Assembly (NCBI GenBank): GCA_030838245.1
Contig: JAUTXB010000229.1
Coordinates: 1 to 5,394, forward strand
Source: Acidimicrobiaceae bacterium
GTDB taxonomy: Bacteria > Actinomycetota > Acidimicrobiia > Acidimicrobiales > RAAP-2
Length of the DNA: 5,394 nucleotides
Direction: 5' to 3'
Of the stretch, positions 1-3,735 are shown piece after piece (within the stretch, counting starts at the first letter, position 1; every line of letters starts with the position of its first letter). The notes beneath the pieces were generated by a model. That model was not told the origin of the DNA, did no database searches, and saw only the letters and a list, made by a program, of their open reading frames with translations. Both the position numbers and the translations under genes were made by a program.

Positions 1-238
1 TCTGGTCGGTCGGGCCAAAGCCGGTTCCTCCCGTTGTGACGATGACGCCGGCGAAGCCCCCGGCCAGTTGCCGGATCGCCGCCGCGACCGCCTCGACCCC
101 ATCGGGGACCACGCGGCATTCGCCCACGTCGAATCCGTTCGCTTCCAAGAGGGCGACCAGTGCCGGACCCGATCGGTCGTCACGTTCCCCGCGGTAGGTC
201 GAGTCCGAGACGGTCAGTACCTTCGCGCCGGGAGCCAT
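1..238 (-). CDS. MogA/MoaB-family molybdenum cofactor biosynthesis protein (C-terminus cut by window edge)
   Basis: Only the first 79 residues are visible; the rest lies beyond position 1. The fragment carries the hallmarks of the MoCF-binding fold: an early beta strand followed by SDS (residues 11-13), DRSGP (21-25), VVPDG (43-47) and the glycine-rich loop TTGGTGFGPTD (68-78). In this family the glycine loop and nearby acidic residues bind molybdopterin. Mog-type members adenylylate molybdopterin before molybdenum insertion, in the cytoplasm. The ATG at 236-238 is the only plausible start: the upstream frame has no ATG, GTG or TTG before an in-frame stop at 263-265. There is no clear Shine-Dalgarno. 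A TANNNT hexamer (TACGCT, minus strand 252-247) lies 8 bases upstream of the ATG, so the mRNA could be leaderless. The gene is divergent from the F420-type oxidoreductase. Family assignment is firm; MoaB versus Mog cannot be resolved from half a protein, so no symbol is given. Confidence 0.9.
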   Translation of the reverse strand, partial: MAPGAKVLTVSDSTYRGERDDRSGPALVALLEANGFDVGECRVVPDGVEAVAAAIRQLAGGFAGVIVTTGGTGFGPTDQ

Positions 239-249
239 CGGTCGAGAGC

Positions 250-266
250 GTAGCGGCGTCCGCTAC
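250..266. promoter_or_regulatory. Perfect 7-bp inverted repeat in divergent promoter region (candidate operator)
   Basis: The sequence GTAGCGG-CGT-CCGCTAC is a perfect inverted repeat with 7-bp arms and a 3-bp centre. It lies in the 72-bp region between the divergent molybdenum-cofactor gene and the oxidoreductase gene. Its left arm overlaps the candidate TANNNT -10 element of the minus-strand gene (247-252), so a protein bound here would be placed to block that promoter. The symmetry is directly visible; an operator role is inference, and no known regulator consensus is recognised. Confidence 0.35.
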
Positions 267-297
267 AACCGCTTCTCGCCTGGTCCGGTCGGTGGCC

Positions 298-303
298 TAG
301 ATT
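298..303 (+). promoter_or_regulatory. Candidate -10 element (TAGATT) for a leaderless mRNA of the F420-type oxidoreductase
   Basis: TAGATT fits the actinobacterial -10 pattern TANNNT and ends 7 bases before the ATG at 311. That is the spacing expected if transcription starts at or next to the A of the start codon. No Shine-Dalgarno precedes the ATG, which fits a leaderless transcript, a common arrangement in actinobacteria. No clear -35 hexamer is seen 16-18 bases upstream. The hexamer alone carries little information, so support comes mainly from its position and from the absence of a ribosome binding site. Confidence 0.45.
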
Positions 304-310
304 CTCAACG

Positions 311-826
311 ATGGGTCTCGTCCAGGCGCTCGACTATCGAATCCCCGATCCCAATGCTGCCCAGCGGGCGATGTGGCACGTGTCGGCTTCGCCCCCGGGG
401 GCGTGGGTGTTCTCGAAGGTCTTGCACCGTATGGACGGGGTCCTGCTCCGGCGCACCGAGGGTCGGTTCTCGGTCTCCGAGATTCTGGCCGGCATCCCCA
501 TCGTTACCATCATCACCACCGGAGCCCGCACCGGGCAACGGCGCGAGACCTCGTTGCTGGGCGTGCCCGTCGAGGACGATCTGGCGGTCATCGGAACCCA
601 GTTTGGGCAACCGGGCACTCCCGGTTGGTATTACAACCTTCGGGCACAGCCAATGATGGAACTCGCCTATCGGGCCACGATGGTCCCCGCCCGAGCCCGT
701 GAGGCCGAAGGAGAGGAGTGGTCGGCGATCTGGGCTCGAGCCCGGCAGATGTACGGCGGCTATGACGCCTACGCCCGCCGGATCAACGACCGCCGCATCC
801 ACATCATCGTGCTCAGCGAGCGCTAG
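311..826 (+). CDS. F420-dependent nitroreductase/quinone reductase family protein (deazaflavin-dependent, Ddn-like)
   Basis: This 171-residue protein fits the deazaflavin-dependent nitroreductase family (FDOR-B/Ddn type; split beta-barrel fold) in length and motif order. Visible landmarks are the strand and loop ending TTGARTGQRRETSLLGVP (69-86), in which the small and basic residues are expected to hold the F420 phosphate and tail. Next comes the PGTPGWYYNLRAQP block (101-114), which corresponds to the family's P-x-W-Y/H-x-N-L-x-A-x-P signature. A basic and aromatic C-terminal part, YDAYARRINDRRIHIIVL, follows at 151-168. Known relatives use F420H2 to reduce quinones or nitroaromatic compounds; the substrate here cannot be read from sequence. 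The N-terminal roughly 60 residues are more variable and may pack on the membrane or substrate side. The ATG at 311 sits right after a TANNNT element and has no ribosome binding site. The stop overlaps that of the convergent gene by 3 bases. Confidence 0.88.
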   Translation: MGLVQALDYRIPDPNAAQRAMWHVSASPPGAWVFSKVLHRMDGVLLRRTEGRFSVSEILAGIPIVTIITTGARTGQRRETSLLGVPVEDDLAVIGTQFGQPGTPGWYYNLRAQPMMELAYRATMVPARAREAEGEEWSAIWARARQMYGGYDAYARRINDRRIHIIVLSER

Positions 827-1254
827 GCGGCGACGGCCAGCTCACCGGAACGAAGGCTGGAGGCCCGGGTAATGCGCTCGGCCGCGGCGGGTGCGCTCCG
901 CAAGATCTCCCGGAATTCAGCGGCGTTGCTCACGTATGCGGTCAGGTCGGTCTTGGCTGTGACCGTTGCTGTCCGGGGAACGCCCTGAAGCAAGGCAATC
1001 TCGCCGACGAATTCGCCGTCGTGCAACTCGGCGACTTTGGAGATGCCGTAGTTGCCGGACTTGGTGACTTCGGCTTGGCCCGAGGCGATGATGAGGAACT
1101 CGTTACCGATCCTGCCTTCCCGGATCAGGACATGACCAGCGGGGATGGTCACCATGGTTAGCAACGAATCGACCTTGGCCAGCTCGCGCCGGCTGCAATC
1201 CTCAAAGAGCTCCAGTCGCCCCAGTGTGTTGGATGCGTGGTTCCTGTTCTTCAT
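823..1254 (-). CDS. Stand-alone cyclic nucleotide-binding domain protein
   Basis: The protein has 143 residues and consists of a single cNMP-binding (Crp/PKA-type) beta-roll without a recognisable helix-turn-helix, kinase or channel domain. It opens with a short helix region, LGRLELFEDCSRRELAKV (11-28), followed by the beta-roll glycine turns (PAG 38-40, GRIG 47-50). The phosphate-binding cassette FVGEIALLQGVPRTATV spans residues 82-98. E85 and R94 occupy the canonical ribose-contact and phosphate-contact positions, so cAMP or cGMP binding is plausible. The start at 1254 is preferred over the ATG at 1302 because GGAGG lies 6 bases upstream and the longer start would fall inside the predicted -10 element. 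The role is probably as a cyclic-nucleotide-responsive regulator acting through a partner, but no partner is evident nearby. The stop TAG is interleaved with that of the convergent gene. The domain is certain; the role is unknown. Confidence 0.9.
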   Translation of the reverse strand: MKNRNHASNTLGRLELFEDCSRRELAKVDSLLTMVTIPAGHVLIREGRIGNEFLIIASGQAEVTKSGNYGISKVAELHDGEFVGEIALLQGVPRTATVTAKTDLTAYVSNAAEFREILRSAPAAAERITRASSLRSGELAVAA

Positions 1255-1260
1255 CCCTGA

Positions 1261-1265
1261 CCTCC
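1261..1265 (-). promoter_or_regulatory. Shine-Dalgarno GGAGG deciding the start of the cNMP-binding protein
   Basis: On the minus strand GGAGG ends 6 bases before the ATG at 1254, an ideal spacing. The upstream in-frame ATG at 1302 has no such site and overlaps the predicted promoter, so this site fixes the start. Confidence 0.8.
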
Positions 1266-1281
1266 ATCTGCTCCGGCCATG

Positions 1282-1298
1282 CGTGGTGTTCGACCACG
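1282..1298. promoter_or_regulatory. Perfect 6-bp inverted repeat at the predicted transcription start of the cNMP-binding gene
   Basis: CGTGGT-GTTCG-ACCACG is a perfect inverted repeat with 6-bp arms and a 5-bp centre. It starts just downstream of the predicted -10 element (1302-1307, minus strand) and covers the predicted transcription start near 1295. It could be a repressor operator or, if transcribed, a small hairpin at the 5' end of the mRNA. The symmetry is seen directly; the function is inferred. Confidence 0.4.
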
Positions 1299-1301
1299 TC
1301 A

Positions 1302-1330
1302 ATTGTGCCTAGATGGAGTATATCTGTCAA
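1302..1330 (-). promoter_or_regulatory. Sigma-70-type promoter (TTGACA - 17 bp - CACAAT) for the cNMP-binding gene
   Basis: On the minus strand a perfect -35 hexamer TTGACA (1330-1325) is followed after exactly 17 bases by CACAAT (1307-1302), which matches the -10 consensus at four of six positions. Transcription would start near 1295, giving a leader of about 41 bases containing the GGAGG site. The region is also locally AT-rich compared with its surroundings. A second hexamer, TATACT, lies in the spacer (1322-1317) but lacks a good -35 of its own. Confidence 0.6.
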
Positions 1331-1377
1331 ACAGTTGATAGAGATCATAACCATCTGAATACAAGATCACCGTGCCC

Positions 1378-1396
1378 CTGACCGCAACGAGGTCAG
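1378..1396 (-). terminator. Weak hairpin downstream of the membrane protein gene
   Basis: Seventeen bases past the TAA stop of the membrane protein gene, CTGACC and GGTCAG form a 6-bp stem around a 7-base loop. No T-run follows on the minus strand, so it would be at best a non-canonical terminator. It is reported because it is the only symmetric element between this stop and the next promoter. Confidence 0.25.
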
Positions 1397-1412
1397 TCGG
1401 AAAGAGGTCGGG

Positions 1413-2309
1413 TTACGGGAGCGGGGGCTCGGTGCCGGGTGCGGGCTCCGCAGCCGAGGGTGCAGGCGTGCCACCAGCGACTCGGGGCTGAGCGTCCCCA
1501 AAGACCTCGTTCTCCGTCGCCAGATTTTGCGCTGGGGCGCCGGGGGCAACTGTGGGCGGCGCAGCAGGTTGGGGCTGAGCAGCGGGCTGGGGCTGGGCAG
1601 CGGGCTGGGGCGGCGGAGCAGGCTGGGGCTGGGGCTGGGTAGCCGCGGGCTGAGCAACACCCGCGGGCTCGGGTGCAATGGGCTGGGGTGTGATGGTGGG
1701 CTCAGGGGCAAGGACAGGTCCGGGCTCGGCCATGCCGGGAACGTCGCGTGCCGCTCCGACCGCTTCGAGAGGCCGGTTGTGACGAGCTGCCCAGCCGACG
1801 GCGAAGGCGCTGCACATGACCAGGATCAGTCCTGGTCCGAGCGCGTAACCCACCTGGTACTCGAGCACCCGTAGCGGGGTGCCGAGGACGAAGTAGGAGT
1901 GCGTGTTCACCAAAACCGGCCAGGCCAGTGGTCCGATCACGAACCAGGCCCCGCTGGCAATGCCGATGATGCCGGCAGTGCTCAGGCTCAGGCGCCGGCG
2001 CGTGACTGTGGCGTTGGCGGGCGCTAGGAGGGTGAGACCCACGAGGCAACCGAGGGCACCGGGGATCAATGCCAGCACGACATGACTGAGTTGCCAATGC
2101 CACGAAGGGGCCGCATCGGCGCTGAAACCGAACGTCGGGCCGACGAAGGGCACGATCCCGCCCCATGCCGAGACCACAAGGGCGATGAAGCCGACCATGC
2201 CCAAGCTGATCGAGGTCGACCGCACCGCGGTCCCGGCCTCTCCGATGGATGCCCTGCGGTGGAGGCCGTACCCACCGCTGCCGGTTGTGTGCCCGAGCGT
2301 GGTCGTCAT
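1413..2309 (-). CDS. Four-helix membrane protein of unknown function with Pro/Ala/Gln-rich C-terminal tail
   Basis: The protein has 298 residues. After a hydrophilic N-terminus, hydrophobic segments fit four transmembrane helices at about 33-55, 73-95, 109-133 and 153-175. The first loop holds the conserved-looking SAWGGIVPFVGPTFGF stretch (46-61) and a Trp/His cluster, SWHWQLSH (68-75). Residues 176-298 form a long low-complexity tail rich in Pro, Ala, Gln and Glu, with QPAA repeats around 230-250. If the helix count is right, N- and C-termini lie on the same side, probably cytoplasmic by the positive-inside rule (RRR at 103-105 and AARHNR at 173-178). Similar SAWGG-type small membrane proteins seem familiar to me from actinobacteria as uncharacterised proteins, but I recognise no named family. 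The ATG at 2309 is chosen because GAGGAGAGGA lies 6 bases upstream and the hydrophobic region begins shortly after it. The longer open frame overlaps the lipase gene out of frame. Confidence 0.82.
   Translation of the reverse strand: MTTTLGHTTGSGGYGLHRRASIGEAGTAVRSTSISLGMVGFIALVVSAWGGIVPFVGPTFGFSADAAPSWHWQLSHVVLALIPGALGCLVGLTLLAPANATVTRRRLSLSTAGIIGIASGAWFVIGPLAWPVLVNTHSYFVLGTPLRVLEYQVGYALGPGLILVMCSAFAVGWAARHNRPLEAVGAARDVPGMAEPGPVLAPEPTITPQPIAPEPAGVAQPAATQPQPQPAPPPQPAAQPQPAAQPQPAAPPTVAPGAPAQNLATENEVFGDAQPRVAGGTPAPSAAEPAPGTEPPLP
1559..1630 (-). repeat. Four imperfect 18-bp tandem repeats encoding the QPAA-rich tail
   Basis: Four consecutive 18-bp units can be aligned at 1559-1576, 1577-1594, 1595-1612 and 1613-1630. 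On the plus strand the shared core resembles GAGCAGCGGGCTGGGGCT. They encode the repeating Gln-Pro-Ala pattern of the membrane protein tail. Because the unit is 18 bp, gain or loss of a unit would keep the frame. The plus strand is very G-rich and has several runs of three or four G separated by 2-4 bases. Confidence 0.75.
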
Positions 2310-2315
2310 AGCGAG

Positions 2316-2325
2316 TCCTCTCCTC
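2316..2325 (-). promoter_or_regulatory. Shine-Dalgarno GAGGAGAGGA deciding the start of the membrane protein
   Basis: On the minus strand this purine-rich stretch ends 6 bases before the ATG at 2309 and contains two overlapping good anti-Shine-Dalgarno matches. It supports the ATG at 2309 over upstream in-frame ATG or GTG codons that lie inside the lipase gene. Confidence 0.7.
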
Positions 2326-2475
2326 GTCCCTGGGAGTGCCAGGCCGCCTGGGCGTCCTGATCCTTCCCACCGGTGGAATACCCCTGGGCGGAGCAGGCAA
2401 AACCCGGGAACCCGTCGCAGCTCCTGCAGCGTTTTCCCAGCAACGCCCCGATCTCCTGGCCAGGCGGGCCCGGGC

Positions 2476-3477
2476 CTAGCCGACGATGGGTGCAACGAGC
2501 GTGCAGGGAGGCGGTTGCGCCTGGGCCGGGTCCAGCCCATTGAGCACGTCCTGTGCTGCCACCGGGTCGGAGGCGAGGGACACGTGATCGGCGAAATCGA
2601 GCGGGCACTGCTGCTGGACGACGATGTTGGTGCTGTTGCTTCCCGCGATCTCCCCGCTGGTGTACGGGACCACCAGCTCATCGTGGGTGGTCATGATCTG
2701 GGTGTAGCGCACGCCGGGAACGGCCACGCCACCCGTGTCGAGTTTCTCGGTGAAGGCTGAATGAGGGGCGAACTCCTGGCAGGCAGCACAGACGGGAGCC
2801 AGCAGCTGCGCTTCGCCCGAGCCGAAGCCGAAAGCATTGGCGACCTCTTGGATCATGAGCGGATCGGCGATCTCGGTGCCGTGTACGACGGGTGCCAGGC
2901 CCACAAAGGCGTCGACGTAAGCCGACCCACCAAGGAATTTGAGGTAGTAGTCGGGCATGGTCGCCCCTTCGGAGTGACCAACCAGGTCTACTTTGGTCGC
3001 ACCGGTGGCGGCCAGCACCTTGTCCACGAACGTGGCGAGCACTGCTGCGCTCTGCTCCATCGGCATCAGGCCACCGAGCTCATCAAGTGGAGGTGCGGTA
3101 AAGCTGGGATTGGTGCCGTAGGTCAAGGCGAACACGCAGTACCCGTTGTCGGCCAGCAGGGGCGAGATGGTCTGCCAATTGTCGGTCTCGTTCGCCATCA
3201 GGCCGTGGACGAGGACAACCGGCTCGGGGTGGATGGCAGACGGCCTGCACGTCCAGTCGTTGGCTCCGGGGGGAGGTGTGTTCGGCCCAGTGGGGGCAGC
3301 AAGGATGTTGGCGAGGAAGGTGTAGGGGACCGGGTAATTGGCAGCGGGAGCCGGATCATCCGGTGCCGACGGCGTTGCGGCCCCCACTGGGCCCATGGTG
3401 ATCTCGCCGGCCGCCACGACCCCGATCAGGCCGAGGGTGGCGGCAGCCAGAAATTGACCGATTCGTCGTGTCTGCAT
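2476..3477 (-). CDS. Secreted lipase/esterase, alpha/beta-hydrolase, Lipase_2 family
   Basis: The protein has 333 residues. It starts with a typical signal peptide: MQTRR, then a hydrophobic run (7-23) and a small-residue region ending near VGAAT (31-35). The mature part begins with a Pro/Ala-rich stretch. The alpha/beta-hydrolase core follows: NDWTC (73-77), oxyanion-hole motif VLVHG (88-92), nucleophile elbow GHSEG (167-171, S169), YYLKFLGG (177-184), acid D266 in TTHDELVVPYTS and catalytic H298 in DFADHVS. Order, length and the closing DVLNGLDP (310-317) match secreted actinobacterial Lipase_2 lipases, which hydrolyse acylglycerol or other ester bonds outside the cell. Six cysteines (77, 114, 230, 233, 291, 325) remain after the signal peptide, fitting three disulfides in an exported protein. 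The start is chosen for the signal peptide; a GGGGGAG site lies 11 bases upstream, rather far. The elbow has Glu where relatives I know often have Gln. Substrate preference is unknown. Confidence 0.92.
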   Translation of the reverse strand: MQTRRIGQFLAAATLGLIGVVAAGEITMGPVGAATPSAPDDPAPAANYPVPYTFLANILAAPTGPNTPPPGANDWTCRPSAIHPEPVVLVHGLMANETDNWQTISPLLADNGYCVFALTYGTNPSFTAPPLDELGGLMPMEQSAAVLATFVDKVLAATGATKVDLVGHSEGATMPDYYLKFLGGSAYVDAFVGLAPVVHGTEIADPLMIQEVANAFGFGSGEAQLLAPVCAACQEFAPHSAFTEKLDTGGVAVPGVRYTQIMTTHDELVVPYTSGEIAGSNSTNIVVQQQCPLDFADHVSLASDPVAAQDVLNGLDPAQAQPPPCTLVAPIVG

Positions 3478-3491
3478 GTGGTTCTTCGCTC

Positions 3492-3524
3492 CCCCTGTAC
3501 CGTGAACAGGCTCCTGTGCCGTGA
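3492..3524. repeat. Pair of 14-bp direct repeats upstream of the lipase gene
   Basis: CCCCTGTACCGTGA (3492-3505) and CTCCTGTGCCGTGA (3511-3524) match at 12 of 14 positions and start 19 bp apart, close to two helical turns. They lie 15-47 bases upstream of the lipase ATG. The copy nearer the gene includes most of the ribosome binding region. This spacing could suit a dimeric regulator or a translational element; no regulator is recognised. Confidence 0.35.
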
Positions 3525-3551
3525 CCAGGTCGACCACGGACGGCCGCCCAC

Positions 3552-3567
3552 GGTGCACGCACGCACC
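3552..3567. promoter_or_regulatory. Inverted repeat GGTGC-N6-GCACC upstream of the lipase gene
   Basis: Two perfect 5-bp arms flank a 6-bp centre made of alternating CA/CG steps, 75-90 bp before the lipase ATG. It could be an operator or chance symmetry. No convincing -35/-10 pair for the lipase was found in the 258-bp gap, so the promoter cannot be placed relative to it. Confidence 0.2.
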
Positions 3568-3657
3568 TTTGGAGCAACGTCTCGATGCACCTTCCCTTGC
3601 GATACCAACCCTCGTCGCGCCAATCCGTGTGGGGCGTGTGCCTGGCCGCCTGCAGAG

Positions 3658-3681
3658 ACCGGCGAGGGGCAACGGGCCGGT
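3658..3681 (-). terminator. Candidate hairpin in the chitinase-lipase gap
   Basis: ACCGGC and GCCGGT form a perfect 6-bp GC-rich stem around a 12-base loop, about 55 bases past the chitinase stop on the minus strand. A second symmetric element, CGGTTC-C-GAACCG (3710-3722), lies closer to the stop. Neither is followed by a T-run. Either or both could terminate the chitinase transcript in the T-poor manner common in high-GC bacteria, but the evidence is structural only. Confidence 0.25.
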
Positions 3682-3735
3682 AGTCACCGACCCATTACCC
3701 CGACCGATCCGGTTCCGAACCGACGACCTGGGCGG

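Noticed and set aside
305..802. A 165-codon minus-strand frame opposite the F420-type oxidoreductase.
   Set aside because: The plus-strand frame has clear family motifs; the antisense translation has no recognisable domain.
1255..1302. Start of the cNMP-binding protein at 1302.
   Set aside because: It would overlap the predicted -10 element, has no ribosome binding site, and the extra 16 residues lie outside the domain, whereas GGAGG precedes the ATG at 1254.
1321..1340. Symmetry TATC...GATA and TCAA...TTGA at the -35 of the cNMP-binding gene.
   Set aside because: The two symmetries have different centres and do not form one palindrome; probably chance in an AT-rich promoter.
2339..2380. 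Stretch before the membrane protein gene with CCGGTGGGAAGG, faintly like the end of a cobalamin riboswitch.
   Set aside because: The other conserved boxes of that riboswitch are absent from the 166-bp gap, so the resemblance is superficial.
2310..2681. N-terminal extension of the membrane protein up to an ATG at 2681.
   Set aside because: The added residues overlap the lipase coding sequence in another frame and look like out-of-frame translation, while a strong ribosome binding site sits just before the ATG at 2309.
3478..3687. N-terminal extension of the lipase by 70 residues.
   Set aside because: It would bury the signal peptide inside the protein and is Arg-rich without structure; the ATG at 3477 gives a standard exported protein.
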